Positions 36,888 to 45,967 of a DNA stretch of 64,000 nucleotides are shown piece by piece. The stretch comes from Mayfieldus sp963740555 (GTDB taxonomy: Bacteria; Actinomycetota; Thermoleophilia; Solirubrobacterales; 70-9). Each line of letters opens with the position of its first letter. The first letter of the stretch is position 1. The notes under the pieces are model-generated. The model worked only from the letters and a program-made list of their open reading frames with translations. It searched no databases and had not been told where the DNA came from. The DNA lies in the NCBI GenBank assembly GCA_963740555.1, contig CAVUES010000010.1:62001-126000 (forward strand), given 5' to 3'. The position numbers and the translations under genes are program-made.

Positions 36888-37640
36888 ATGTATCCCGATC
36901 TCAACCTAGGCCCCGTCACCCTCCACACCTTCGGGCTGATGTTCGCGCTCGCCTTCCTCTCAGCGGGGGCGCTGGTTGGGCGGCGGTTGAAGGAGCTGGG
37001 CAAGCCGGTCGACTGGGCCTACGAGATCATCTTCGCCGCCATGGTCGGCGGGGTGGTCGGCTCACGGCTCTACTACATCCTCCAGAACAGCGCCTACCAA
37101 TCGAACCAGCTGCTCTCCGGCTCCGGGCTGGTCTGGTACGGCGGCGCGATCGGCGGCACCCTCGCCGTTCTCGGGTGGGCCTGGTACCGCGGCCTTTTCG
37201 GTTTGACGCTGCTCGACCTCTGTGCTCCGGCACTCGCGCTGGGCTACGCGATCGGCCGCATCGGATGCCAGCTCTCAGGCGACGGCGATTACGGAAAGCG
37301 ATGGGACGGGCCATGGGCGATGGCCTACCCGGACGGGACGCTGCCGACCCATCACAAGGTCCATCCGACGCCGGTCTACGAGACCCTGGCGATGGGGATC
37401 GGGGCGCTGATCCTATGGAACCTTCGCGACCGCTTTCGGGCCGGGGTGCTGTTCGCGATCTACCTCGTCTACGCCGGAACCGAGCGCTTCCTGGTCGAGT
37501 TCATCCGTCGCAACCACCACGTCTTTGCCGGCCTCACCGCGGCGCAGCTCGAAAGCATCGGGATGATGGCCGCCGGAACTATCTGGCTCGTGGTCGCCGC
37601 CAGGCGCGGTGGCTTGCGGCCGGTCCCCGCCCCGGCCTGA
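36888..37640 (+). CDS. lgt: Prolipoprotein diacylglyceryl transferase
   Basis: Seven-TM membrane enzyme that attaches diacylglycerol to the lipobox Cys of prolipoproteins. The Lgt signature region reads GYAIGRIGCQLSGDGDYG (residues about 118-135), followed by HPTPVYETLAMG and the conserved GTERFLVEFIRRN near the C-terminus. 250 residues. ATG 36888 sits 7 nt after the tRNA-Glu 3' end, so it may be expressed by processing of a tRNA-mRNA precursor. Two predicted lipoproteins in the tRNA-Asp island would be its substrates. Confidence 0.9.
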   Translation: MYPDLNLGPVTLHTFGLMFALAFLSAGALVGRRLKELGKPVDWAYEIIFAAMVGGVVGSRLYYILQNSAYQSNQLLSGSGLVWYGGAIGGTLAVLGWAWYRGLFGLTLLDLCAPALALGYAIGRIGCQLSGDGDYGKRWDGPWAMAYPDGTLPTHHKVHPTPVYETLAMGIGALILWNLRDRFRAGVLFAIYLVYAGTERFLVEFIRRNHHVFAGLTAAQLESIGMMAAGTIWLVVAARRGGLRPVPAPA

Positions 37641-37807
37641 TTGGCTTGGGTGCTACTGAGGGTGCGAGAACCGAGTTTGGCAAGGATCTCGCGCTTCGCG
37701 CTCGCACCGCGCCTTCGGCGCTCGGAGGCCGGCGACGGGAGTGCACTGAGACCGTGCATGACCGAGCCGGCCGACTGAGGACAGCCAGGCGACGGTTCGC
37801 AGCAACC
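37641..37807. repeat. Convergent intergenic region with dispersed hairpin repeat, copy B (37719-37785)
   Basis: The stretch between the lgt and SDR stops contains the second copy of the 67-bp imperfect repeat found inverted at 4651-4717. Its hairpin core is TGCAC-7 nt-GTGCA. No gene seen. Confidence 0.5.
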
Positions 37808-38560
37808 TCAGAGCGCGCGCACCATGCCGCCGTCGAGTGGGATCACGGCACCCGTGAGATAGGCGGCGCGGTCCGAGCATAAAAAGGCGACGAGGTCGCC
37901 GAACTCGGCCGGCTCCCCGAGGCGTCTCGTGGGGACGCTCTGGCGCGCAACCTCATTGGCGGCGTCCAGCGAGCCGCGCACGTCGGCGAGGCGCGCGGTC
38001 GCGAACATGCCGGTCGCAACCGTGTTCACCGTGATGCCGTGCGGCGCCAGCTCGTTGGAGAGGGTCTTGAAGAAGGCGACCGCGGCCGCCCGGTGGACGT
38101 TGGAGAGGTTGAGCTCCGGTATCGGCTGACGGGTCGAGCTGGACCCGACGTTGACGATCCGGCCCCAGCCGCGATCGCGCATCGTTGGCACGACCGCCTT
38201 GATCAGGACGCGGGGCGCCAGCACGAGCGACGTGTAGGCGGCCTGCCATTCGTCGAGGTCGTTTTCCAGCGCTCCCCCGGGCGGCGGGCCTCCGGTGTTG
38301 GTGACCAGGATGTCGATCGGCCCCAGCTGCTTCTCCACCTCGATCGGGACACCGGCGAGGTGCTCGATGTTGCCGGTTTCGGCTCCAAACGGCGTCACGT
38401 CGCCGTCGATCTCGGCCGCTGCCTTGACCAGGTCCTCGGGCGTGCGGCTGGCGATCGCGACCCGGGCTCCCTCACGAGCGAGTGCGGCCGCGATTCCGCG
38501 GCCGATCCCCCGGCTCGCTCCCAAGACCAGGGCTGTACGGCCCTTCATTCCGAGATCCAT
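37808..38560 (-). CDS. SDR-family oxidoreductase lacking the catalytic Tyr
   Basis: Rossmann-fold short-chain dehydrogenase, 250 residues. NAD(P) site GASRGIGRGIAAALA, then NTGGPPPGGALE and IVNVGSSSTRQPIP. The Y-x3-K active site is replaced by NLSNVHRAAAVAFFKTL, so the Lys remains but the Tyr position is not Tyr; a recognised SDR side branch with the NTGGPPPG motif shares this. Activity is therefore uncertain. ATG 38560 lies 6 nt after TAGGGT (38567-38572), consistent with leaderless expression. Confidence 0.85.
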   Translation of the reverse strand: MDLGMKGRTALVLGASRGIGRGIAAALAREGARVAIASRTPEDLVKAAAEIDGDVTPFGAETGNIEHLAGVPIEVEKQLGPIDILVTNTGGPPPGGALENDLDEWQAAYTSLVLAPRVLIKAVVPTMRDRGWGRIVNVGSSSTRQPIPELNLSNVHRAAAVAFFKTLSNELAPHGITVNTVATGMFATARLADVRGSLDAANEVARQSVPTRRLGEPAEFGDLVAFLCSDRAAYLTGAVIPLDGGMVRAL

Positions 38561-38886
38561 GCGGGGACCCTAGTCCGACTCGACAGGCGCGCGCACCATG
38601 CGGCGAACAAACCGACCGCGATCGCGACGCCGAGCCAGTGCACGCCGAGCAGCACGGCCGGCACGCTGACGATGCCGGCGCCCGCGGCACCGAGCATGGC
38701 GCGCCCCTCGGGCAGGGTGAGCAGCCGCGCGGTGAGCGCCGCGCAGGCGATCCAGGCCACCGGGCCGACGGCCCAGCCCCAGTGGTCGAAGAAGCTGTGC
38801 GGCAGGGCGACCGCCAGCGCCACCGAGAGCACGGCGACAGTCGCCACCTGGAGCGCGGCGGCACGCCACAAGACGGAACGGTCCAT
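38545..38886 (-). CDS. Small multi-TM membrane protein
   Basis: 113 residues with three or four hydrophobic segments (LQVATVAVLSVALAVAL, WAVGPVAWIACAALTARLLT, GIVSVPAVLLGVHWLGVAIA). ATG 38886 has an AGGAGA upstream. The frame is open further but is antisense to the aldo/keto reductase. It overlaps the SDR start by 16 nt. Family not recognised. Confidence 0.6.
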   Translation of the reverse strand: MDRSVLWRAAALQVATVAVLSVALAVALPHSFFDHWGWAVGPVAWIACAALTARLLTLPEGRAMLGAAGAGIVSVPAVLLGVHWLGVAIAVGLFAAWCARLSSRTRVPAWISE

Positions 38887-38946
38887 GTATTCATTGTCTC
38901 CTCTCCGCATGTATCGAGGGCCCAGGCAGCGGTAACGTGGAGAGCG

Positions 38947-39933
38947 ATGAGCGGCCGCAGGACGACGTTGGGGATGACCGGGCTCGATGTCTCGCGCATC
39001 TGCTTCGGCACCTGGCAGCTGGGCAGCGACTGGGGCAGCTTTGAGGAGGAGCAGGCAATCGCCGCGATCCGCCGCGCCCGTGAGCTCGGGATCGACTTCT
39101 TCGACACCGCCCAGGGCTACGGCTGGGGCGCGTCGGAGCGGCTGCTCGGCCGGGCGCTCGCCGAAGAGCTGCGCTCGAATCGCGACGAGTTGGTGATCGC
39201 GACCAAGGGCGGGCTGCGAATGGACGGCGATCAGCTGCACCGCGACTCGAGCCCGCAGTGGCTGCGAGAGGGGGTCGATCAAAGCCTCCGGGAGCTGGGC
39301 GTCGAGCACATCGACATCTACCAGGTCCACTGGCCCGACCCCGACACTCCGTTTGCGGAGAGCGCCGGCGCACTTCAGGAGCTCGTCGACGAGGGGAAGA
39401 TCCGCCATATCGGGGTCTCGAACTTCGACGCGGCCCAGATGGCGGAGTTCGCCCGCACGCGTCCGGTCGAGACCCTGCAGCCGCCCTATCACCTGTTCCG
39501 CCGCGAGATCGAGGACGAAGTACTGCCCTACTGCCGCGAGCACGACGTCGGCGTGCTCGTCTATGGGCCGCTCGCCCATGGGCTGCTGAGCGGCGCGATC
39601 GACGAGGACACCACTTTCCCCAAGGACGACTGGCGCGGCGAGAGCGATCTCTTCCAGGGCGAGAACCTGAAGCGAAACGTCGACGCCGTGCGGCGGCTTG
39701 ACGAGCTGGCGCACGAGAGCGGCCATGGGGTCAGCCAGCTGGCGCTTGCCTGGGTGCTCGCCAACCCGGCCGTGCACGTAGCGATCGTCGGCACCCGCAA
39801 CGCCGATCACATCGCCGAGAGCGTCGAGGCGGCCGACATCGAGCTCAGCGACTCCGACCTGGCGCGGATCGACGAGATCGTGGATCAGGGCATACGAATC
39901 GGCGGGCCGACCCCGGATTCGGGCGGTCGCTAG
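38947..39933 (+). CDS. Aldo/keto reductase
   Basis: NADPH-dependent TIM-barrel reductase, 328 residues. Catalytic tetrad visible: Asp and Tyr in FFDTAQGYGWGASE, Lys in VIATKGGLR, His in IYQVHWPDPD; cofactor region GTRNADHIAESV near the C-terminus. Most like the AKR11/YhdN general-stress group. ATG 38947 follows TAACGT by 8 nt. Physiological carbonyl substrate unknown. Confidence 0.9.
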   Translation: MSGRRTTLGMTGLDVSRICFGTWQLGSDWGSFEEEQAIAAIRRARELGIDFFDTAQGYGWGASERLLGRALAEELRSNRDELVIATKGGLRMDGDQLHRDSSPQWLREGVDQSLRELGVEHIDIYQVHWPDPDTPFAESAGALQELVDEGKIRHIGVSNFDAAQMAEFARTRPVETLQPPYHLFRREIEDEVLPYCREHDVGVLVYGPLAHGLLSGAIDEDTTFPKDDWRGESDLFQGENLKRNVDAVRRLDELAHESGHGVSQLALAWVLANPAVHVAIVGTRNADHIAESVEAADIELSDSDLARIDEIVDQGIRIGGPTPDSGGR

Positions 39934-39942
39934 CCGCGAGCC

Positions 39943-41583
39943 TCAGAGGCCCGTCTGGGCCTCGGCGGGAAGGCTGTCCGACGCGAACAGGTCGCGGCAG
40001 CGATAGCGCTGGATCTTGCCGCTCGGCGTCTTCGGCAGTGTGCCCTTCGGCAAGATCACGCACTCGTCCACCCGCACCCCCGCCGTCGACATCGCGGCGT
40101 CGCGAATCGCCGCCGCGGTCCGCTCCGGCTCGGGCGCGTCGTCCTTTGCCTCGGCGAGAACCACCAACTCCAGCTTGCCGTCGCGGGGGACCTCGACCAG
40201 CGCCGCGCAACCGGGTCGAACCGGAGCCGTCCCCGCTACCCGGGCCTCTACGTCGAGGGCGGAGATGTTGCGACCGCCCACGATCAGGATGTCGTCGAGC
40301 CTTCCCTGCACGTAGAGCTCGCCGTCGTGGATGAAGCCGAGGTCCCGTGTGTGCAGCTCGCCGTCGACGAAGTGCTCGGCAGTGGTCTGCGGGTCGCCTG
40401 CGTAGCCGCTGGCGAGGCTCGGAGTGCTGATCAGGATCTCGCCCTGCTGGCCCTCGCCGTCGGTCCGCAGCTCGACACCGGACAGCGGGGGCCCGCAGGA
40501 AACGAAGGTCTGCGTCGTCGCCGACCCTCCGGGGTCATCGACCGGGTCCACACGTCCCTCGGCGAGGGCAACGGCGTCGAGGCTCAGCAGCCGGGGCTCT
40601 TTCCCCGCCGGTGTCAGCGTCACCGCCAGCACCGCCTCCGCAAGCCCGTAGGCCGGCGCAAGAGATGAGGCGTCCAGGCCGCTCGGGCCGAGCGCCTCGA
40701 GCGCCTTCTCGAGCGTCGAGGTCTCGATTCGCTCTCCGCCGAGAATGCAGTTGCGCATCGGGAACCGGTCCGGCGCTCTCACAGTCGCGGCTCGAGCGGC
40801 GAGCTCGAGGGCGAAATTGGGCGCCACTGTCATCGTTGCCTGGGTATCCGCGCAGTCCTCGAACCAGGTACGCGGCGCACGCAGGAAGCGCTCCGGTGCT
40901 CCGACTCTGCCGCCGAGGCCCTTGGCGTAGTCGAGCATGATCGTCCCGAAGAAGCCCATGTCGTGGGAGAGGGGGAGCCAGGTCACGCCCCAGTCGCGTT
41001 CGGGATCGAGGTCGATCGCCTCCGCGAGCATGTCGAGCTGGGCCGAAATCGCACCCGCCGTAAGCATGCATCCGCGCGGATGGCTGGTGCTGCCCGACGA
41101 GTACTGGACGAACGCCAGGTCGTTGGGTCCCGGAGGCTCGTCCGGCGCCGGTCCGGCGGCGTCCAGGGATTCGAAGGAAGCGACGTCGACGTTCTCTGGG
41201 CCGCGCTCGCGCAGCAGCCCTGCGTATGTCTCCTCGGCCAGCAGCAGCCGCAGATCCATCGCATCGCAGATGTCTTGCAGCTGGGCGAGGTAGACCTCGA
41301 TCGCCATTCCGCGCGCGGGCGTCGGAAGCGAGACCACCGCACCGCCGGCGAGCCAGACGCCGATCGCGCCGGCACAGACCGGAAATATGTTGGTCAGCAG
41401 GCAACCGACCGGCTCGCCCGGCACGACTCCGTGCCCTCGCAACGCAGCCCCGGCCCGATCGGCGGCGGCGCGCCACTCGTCCGGCGTGTAATCCTCGAAC
41501 CCGTCCCCGCTCCAGATCTGCAGGCTGGGGCCGGGTCGCCGCTTCCCTTTGAAACCCTCGACGAAGCTGGTGTCGCCGCTCAA
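39943..41583 (-). CDS. Fatty-acyl-AMP ligase-like adenylating enzyme
   Basis: ANL-superfamily enzyme, 546 residues. ATP loop VQYSSGSTSHPRG, APAYGLAEAVLAVTL, adenosine site HTRDLGFIHDG, hinge GRLDDILIVGGRNI, and the C-terminal Lys in PKTPSGKIQRYRC. The short insertion pattern and LPLSHDMGFFGTI motif favour the FAAL branch, which makes acyl-adenylates for loading onto carrier proteins. It is free-standing: no carrier protein or polyketide synthase adjoins. TTG 41583 has GGAGAGG upstream. Confidence 0.82.
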   Translation of the reverse strand: MSGDTSFVEGFKGKRRPGPSLQIWSGDGFEDYTPDEWRAAADRAGAALRGHGVVPGEPVGCLLTNIFPVCAGAIGVWLAGGAVVSLPTPARGMAIEVYLAQLQDICDAMDLRLLLAEETYAGLLRERGPENVDVASFESLDAAGPAPDEPPGPNDLAFVQYSSGSTSHPRGCMLTAGAISAQLDMLAEAIDLDPERDWGVTWLPLSHDMGFFGTIMLDYAKGLGGRVGAPERFLRAPRTWFEDCADTQATMTVAPNFALELAARAATVRAPDRFPMRNCILGGERIETSTLEKALEALGPSGLDASSLAPAYGLAEAVLAVTLTPAGKEPRLLSLDAVALAEGRVDPVDDPGGSATTQTFVSCGPPLSGVELRTDGEGQQGEILISTPSLASGYAGDPQTTAEHFVDGELHTRDLGFIHDGELYVQGRLDDILIVGGRNISALDVEARVAGTAPVRPGCAALVEVPRDGKLELVVLAEAKDDAPEPERTAAAIRDAAMSTAGVRVDECVILPKGTLPKTPSGKIQRYRCRDLFASDSLPAEAQTGL

Positions 41584-41660
41584 TGGACCTCTCCCCTTGT
41601 CAGCGGGAGACGATCGGAGCCAAGACAGCTCCAGGTCGCCCTTACACTCGACTCTATATC

Positions 41661-41693
41661 GGGCGGTTAGCTCAGTTGGGAGAGCGCCTGCCT
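41661..41693 (+). repeat. 5'-half tRNA-Val remnant
   Basis: 33 nt identical to positions 1-33 of the intact tRNA-Val at 42324, ending exactly after U33 in the anticodon loop. Downstream sequence is unrelated. With the intact tRNA it forms a direct repeat flanking a 630-bp insertion. Confidence 0.9.
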
Positions 41694-41701
41694 CGCCCTC
41701 C

Positions 41702-42220
41702 CTAGTCCAGCCAGCAGGACTCGTCGAACCTTCCGTACTCCTGAATTGCCCCGTAGATATGTTGGACGATCGGTGTGCTTCGGAGAACCCGCAGGGTGCA
41801 CACGCCGAAAGGAAGCTTGTTCTCCTTTGAGCCTTGGCTTGAGATCGGTCGAACGTTCACAGAGTGCTTTCGAAGGCACGAACGCGGCAGGTCGAGAGCA
41901 TCAAGCCAATAACGCTCGATGTCGCCAATGGAGTAGCCGTTTCCCGTATAGACGTGAAGACTGATTGCAAAATCCGTTGGCTGCAGGGCGAAATACGTGA
42001 CCAGGAACCGGTGAAAGAACCGAACCAGGTTCACGTCCGAGTTGACGAGCTTGAGGACATTGCGGTCTTTCGTTCCCTCCGCCCAATACAGCATGCAGCC
42101 TGCCTCGTGCAGCGGGTTGCCTTGCTGAGCGCACACTCTCCCCTGCCGCTGATATTCGCGACGCTCTTCCCGCTTCATCTCAGCCCACGTGGCGTTGCCG
42201 CCTGTTCGGGTCTGACTCAT
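41702..42220 (-). CDS. LAGLIDADG-like protein inside a tRNA-Val insertion
   Basis: 172 residues, composition visibly lower in GC than the neighbours. After a basic N-terminal helix (WAEMKREERREYQRQGR) the core reads HEAGCMLYWAEGTKDRN, VLKLVNSDVNLVRFFHRFL, RYWLDALDLPRSCLRK, FGVCTLRVLRST and a C-terminal IYGAIQEYG. The G-x3-W-x-E-G plus N-S-D-x2-L pattern is that of LAGLIDADG-type homing-endonuclease relatives common in actinobacteria; I assign the fold tentatively. The gene fills almost the whole insertion between the tRNA-Val half and the intact tRNA-Val, pointing to a selfish role. Confidence 0.7.
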   Translation of the reverse strand: MSQTRTGGNATWAEMKREERREYQRQGRVCAQQGNPLHEAGCMLYWAEGTKDRNVLKLVNSDVNLVRFFHRFLVTYFALQPTDFAISLHVYTGNGYSIGDIERYWLDALDLPRSCLRKHSVNVRPISSQGSKENKLPFGVCTLRVLRSTPIVQHIYGAIQEYGRFDESCWLD

Positions 42221-42323
42221 GGCGCAGGCATCCTCGGGAGACTGATAGATGATCCGAACATACGTTCGTGATCGTATTGCGATCGGCGGACAGCTGGAAG
42301 CGGTCGCTTTGGCGATAAGATCG

Positions 42324-42396
42324 GGGCGGTTAGCTCAGTTGGGAGAGCGCCTGCCTTACAAGCAGGAGGTCGCTGGTTCGAGCCCGGCACCGCCCA
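42324..42396 (+). tRNA. tRNA-Val (anticodon TAC)
   Basis: 73-nt cloverleaf: acceptor GGGCGGT/ACCGCCC, discriminator A, D-arm GCTC/GAGC, anticodon stem CCTGC/GCAGG with loop CTTACAA, T-arm GCTGG-TTCGAGC-CCGGC. No encoded CCA. Its first 33 nt are duplicated at 41661-41693. Confidence 0.97.
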
Positions 42397-42664
42397 TGGA
42401 CGGCGATCTGCGTGACGTTCCGGATCCAGCTCGTCGCTTTCGGCGAGGAGGTTGCGATCGACGGTCTCTTCACACATGGACCTGCTGACCGAAAGTCAGC
42501 TGGTTACTGACTTCTGGGCTCCGCTCAGCAACGAGGAGTTCCAGTGGGCCACCCTGCCCTTGAGCGACGGGCGCCGCAAGAGATCTTGAGCTAGGTCATG
42601 TGCCAAGCCGGTCCGCGGCAAACCTCTCTCAGCCGCGGGCCGGCGGCCTGCCCCGGCCTGGACG
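42397..42664. other. Intergenic region after tRNA-Val; possible 37-codon frame
   Basis: An ATG at 42477 opens a 37-residue frame (MDLLTESQLVTDFWAPLSNE at its start) ending at 42590, with amino-acid composition that looks protein-like but no Shine-Dalgarno or recognised family. It may be a gene fragment. Nothing else seen. Confidence 0.25.
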
Positions 42665-45600
42665 TCACCCGGCGAGCCGGCGGACGCGCGCCAGCTCGGG
42701 CTCGCCGGTCGGCATCCGGCGCTGCGGGCCGAACATCCGCTCGAGCCAGCCGGGCATCCACCAGATCCAGTCGCCGGCCAGCCGCATCGCGGCGGGGAGC
42801 AGGATGAGGCGAATCACCGTCGCGTCCAAAAGTACGGCGACGCTGAGGCCGACACCGAGCTCGCGCATGCTGATGATCGGCGCCAGGGCGAAGGCGACGA
42901 AGACGCCGGTCATGATCAGGGCGGCACCGGTGATCACCCCAGCGGTGTGACGGAGGCCATATTCGATCGCCGCGTTGGAGTCGCCGGTATGCAGGTAGCC
43001 CTCGCGGATACGGCTGAGCAGGAAGACCTCATAGTCGATCGAGAGAGCGAAGACGAGGCTGAAGATCGCCGTTCGCATGATGTCGTCGATGAAGCCAGGG
43101 CCACCGAGCGGCGCGCTTCCGGTGAAGCAGAGCGTGAGCACCCCAAGCGCCGCGGCCACCGTGAGGGCGTTGAGGGCTACTGCTATCAGTGGCAGCAGCA
43201 CCGAGCGCAGCAGCGGAACCAGGACCAGGTAGGTCACGACGCACAGCAGCAGGACCATCAACGGGAAGCGGCTGGCGATCGCGGTGTCGAAGTCCTGTAG
43301 GTCCGCTGCGGGGCCGCCGACGCGCACTTCCGTTCCGGTCTTGCGGGCGAGTGCCGCGGAATCGGTCTCCAGCTGCTTTCGCAGCGGGTCGCCCGCCCTG
43401 TCGGAGTTGCCGTGCTCGACGACGAGTATGCGGGCCGCCGTGCCGCCCTGATCGAGGTTGACGGCCTGCTCCGCGGATGAGCGGCTCGTGGTGCCGGCGC
43501 TGTCGATCGCGGCGAGGGTCGCGTAGCCCGAGCCCAGCACCTTGCTCAGCTGCCCGGTCTGCTGAAGCTGCTTGCTGGATTGCGCGGTGCGGGCCTGGAA
43601 GGTGACCACGCCTCGCTTCAGACGATGCAGGCCGGAGACGAGCTGCGCCGTCTTCGAGTTCCCGCTGCTCAATCCACCGGCCAGGTCTTGGGCGCCGCTC
43701 TGCAGGCTGTCGACCCCCTGGGCGAGGCTGCCCGCTCCGGCGTTGAGGCCAGCAAGACCCGAGCTCAGCTTTCCAGCACCCGCGATCGCCTTGTTGCCGC
43801 CCTGGCTGAGGCGCGATGCGCCGGCGCTTATCCGCGTCAATGCGCCGTGCAGATTCTGGGCCCCGTTGGTCAGCTTCTTCGTCCCCTTGATCAGCTTCTC
43901 GGTTCGGGTTTGAATCTTGGACACGGCCGCGACCGCCTGCCCGGCGCCGTCGCTGGCCGAGGCGAGTGCGGCGTCGAGGCCGTCGTAGCCGGGGGAGACC
44001 TTCTGGCCGGTGAGCGGGTCGGTGCCGGAGACCGCCCCCGTCGCGGCCTCGACCGCCTGTAGGGCCGGGAAGTACTTGGGGTCGGTCTTGGCCACCGGGC
44101 CCATCGCGTCGAGCGCGGCCAGGGCCTTGTTGAGGTTGTCGTTCGCAACCCCGACCGGCTGGCGCAGGTCGTTGAGGCCCTTCTGGGCGTCCTGCAGCTC
44201 CTTGCGCAGCTCCTTCACCTTCGGCAGCCCGTTCACGGCTCCGCGCCGCATCCGCCGGATCCCGGACTGCAGGCTCCCGGCCCCGGCCCGGGCTCGGTCG
44301 GCGCCCCGTGCCAGCTTCGCGAGGCCGGGGGAGCTGCGGCTGAGGCCCGCCTCCAGAAGCGACGCGCCCTGCTGGGAAGCCGCCAAGCCCGCCTGCAGCT
44401 GCAGCGCCCCCTGCTGGGCGCTGTCCCCGCCTGAGGCGAGCTTGTTCGCCCCCGCGCTCGCGGTTGCGAGGCCGGCGCGAAGCTGAACGGTGCCGGTCGC
44501 CGCCCGACTCAGACCCCTGTTCAACCGGCCCAGCGCCTTCTGGCTGTGGGCAAGCTGCTTGCGGCCCTTGGCGAGCTCGCCCGACGCCTGCTGTAGCGGC
44601 GCGGTCTGCTTGGCGATCGTTCCCGGGCCGAAGACCGCCAGCACCCGCTTGTTGCGGGCGAGCTGATCCTGAAACTGCTGAATCTGCCTCAGGCGTGTGG
44701 GGCTCGTAACCGCACCGTGGTTGGTGGCGACGGTGATCTCATACGGGGCCCCCCAACCGTCGCCGAGCGTCTGCTTGATCGCGTCGAAGTCCTGCTTCTC
44801 GCGCGAGCTGTCGGGCAGGATTCGGGGATCGGGCGGGCCGGTCTCGATTGCCAACGCCGGCGCGGCGAGCGCGATCACGAGGATCAGGACGAGGCCTGCC
44901 GCCAATGCGGGCCGGCGAAGCGCAGTCAGCGCGGCGCCGGCGAGCCCGGAGCTTTCGCCGGAGCCGCGACCGAAGCGGTAGGCGTTGACCTTCTCGCCCA
45001 GAAGCATCAGGGTGGCGGGCAACGCCGTGTTCGCGGTGATCACACTGAGGATGGCGGCGACCAGGACTCCCACCGCGCTCGAGAGCATGATCGTCCCCGG
45101 GGAGACCAGCAGTGCGGCCAGCATCGCGACGCCGAGCGCGAGGCCGGCGAAGCGGACCGTGCGCCCGGCCGTGTTGGCGGCGGTCTGGGCCGCGAACCGG
45201 ACTTCCTGGCCGGTTGCCAGCTCCTCGCGGAATCGAGACACGAGCAGTAACGAGTAATCCACCCCGAGCGCCAGCCCCATCATCGAGGAGAGATTGAATG
45301 AGACGACGTCGAGGACCTCGACTCGGTTGATCAGGTCGAGCACGCCCCCCGCCGCCCCGACCGTGGTCAGCCCGAGCGCCAGGGGAACCCCCGCGGCGAC
45401 CGGGCTGCGGAATACGAGCAGCAGGATGATGATCAGCAACGGGGCGGCGATCAGCTCGGCTTTTTCGATCGCCTTGACGGTGCCGCTGTGGATCGCGTTC
45501 GCGATGTCGGGAAAGCCGGTCATGTGGGCGACCAAGGGGGCCCTGATCTGGCGATCGAGCATGTCGCGAATGTGGGGGACGGCCTTGCCGCTGCTCTGCT

Positions 45601-45967
45601 CGAACGGCTCCTGCATGCGAACCAGCAGCAGGGCCTGATCGGGATGCGGGTGCAGGGCGCGGTGCAGGCCGGGGGTCCATGCGCTGGTCACGGAGATGTG
45701 GGGCTGGCGCTCGAGCGTACGGGCGAGACGCGGGCCCTGGCGCTGCAGCGCCGAGTCCGGCCCCTTGAGCAGGATCAGCGCCCCCCAGCTGTCGCCGAAG
45801 CGGGCGCTCGCGAGGCTCTCGGCCTTGCCCGCCTTCGTGTCCGGGATCAGGATGTTGGTTCGGTGCAGCCGATTGCCGACGCCCATGCCGATGAGGGCGA
45901 GGATGCCGGCGACCGCGCCCCATACGGAGAGGGCGCGACGTGGGTTGGCGATTGCCCAGCGCGACAA
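42665..45967 (-). CDS. MmpL/RND-family transporter with long extracytoplasmic repeats
   Basis: 1100-residue membrane exporter. Two halves each begin with a TM helix and a loop, then a five- to six-TM bundle; the proton-relay-type motifs are MGLALGVDYSLLLVSRFREE in the first half and ALSIDYEVFLLSRIREGY in the second. Between the halves about 400 residues of helical heptad-like repeats rich in Gln, Ala, Gly and Leu (QLQAGLAASQQGASLLEAGL style) resemble the YhgE/Pip coiled loops fused to MmpL in Gram-positives. Likely exports a lipid or wall component. TTG 45967 start, weak site. Confidence 0.9.
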   Translation of the reverse strand: MSRWAIANPRRALSVWGAVAGILALIGMGVGNRLHRTNILIPDTKAGKAESLASARFGDSWGALILLKGPDSALQRQGPRLARTLERQPHISVTSAWTPGLHRALHPHPDQALLLVRMQEPFEQSSGKAVPHIRDMLDRQIRAPLVAHMTGFPDIANAIHSGTVKAIEKAELIAAPLLIIILLLVFRSPVAAGVPLALGLTTVGAAGGVLDLINRVEVLDVVSFNLSSMMGLALGVDYSLLLVSRFREELATGQEVRFAAQTAANTAGRTVRFAGLALGVAMLAALLVSPGTIMLSSAVGVLVAAILSVITANTALPATLMLLGEKVNAYRFGRGSGESSGLAGAALTALRRPALAAGLVLILVIALAAPALAIETGPPDPRILPDSSREKQDFDAIKQTLGDGWGAPYEITVATNHGAVTSPTRLRQIQQFQDQLARNKRVLAVFGPGTIAKQTAPLQQASGELAKGRKQLAHSQKALGRLNRGLSRAATGTVQLRAGLATASAGANKLASGGDSAQQGALQLQAGLAASQQGASLLEAGLSRSSPGLAKLARGADRARAGAGSLQSGIRRMRRGAVNGLPKVKELRKELQDAQKGLNDLRQPVGVANDNLNKALAALDAMGPVAKTDPKYFPALQAVEAATGAVSGTDPLTGQKVSPGYDGLDAALASASDGAGQAVAAVSKIQTRTEKLIKGTKKLTNGAQNLHGALTRISAGASRLSQGGNKAIAGAGKLSSGLAGLNAGAGSLAQGVDSLQSGAQDLAGGLSSGNSKTAQLVSGLHRLKRGVVTFQARTAQSSKQLQQTGQLSKVLGSGYATLAAIDSAGTTSRSSAEQAVNLDQGGTAARILVVEHGNSDRAGDPLRKQLETDSAALARKTGTEVRVGGPAADLQDFDTAIASRFPLMVLLLCVVTYLVLVPLLRSVLLPLIAVALNALTVAAALGVLTLCFTGSAPLGGPGFIDDIMRTAIFSLVFALSIDYEVFLLSRIREGYLHTGDSNAAIEYGLRHTAGVITGAALIMTGVFVAFALAPIISMRELGVGLSVAVLLDATVIRLILLPAAMRLAGDWIWWMPGWLERMFGPQRRMPTGEPELARVRRLAG

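Noticed and set aside
42477..42590. 37-codon frame after tRNA-Val as a real gene
   Set aside because: No ribosome site, no family, very short; kept only as a note in the intergenic entry.
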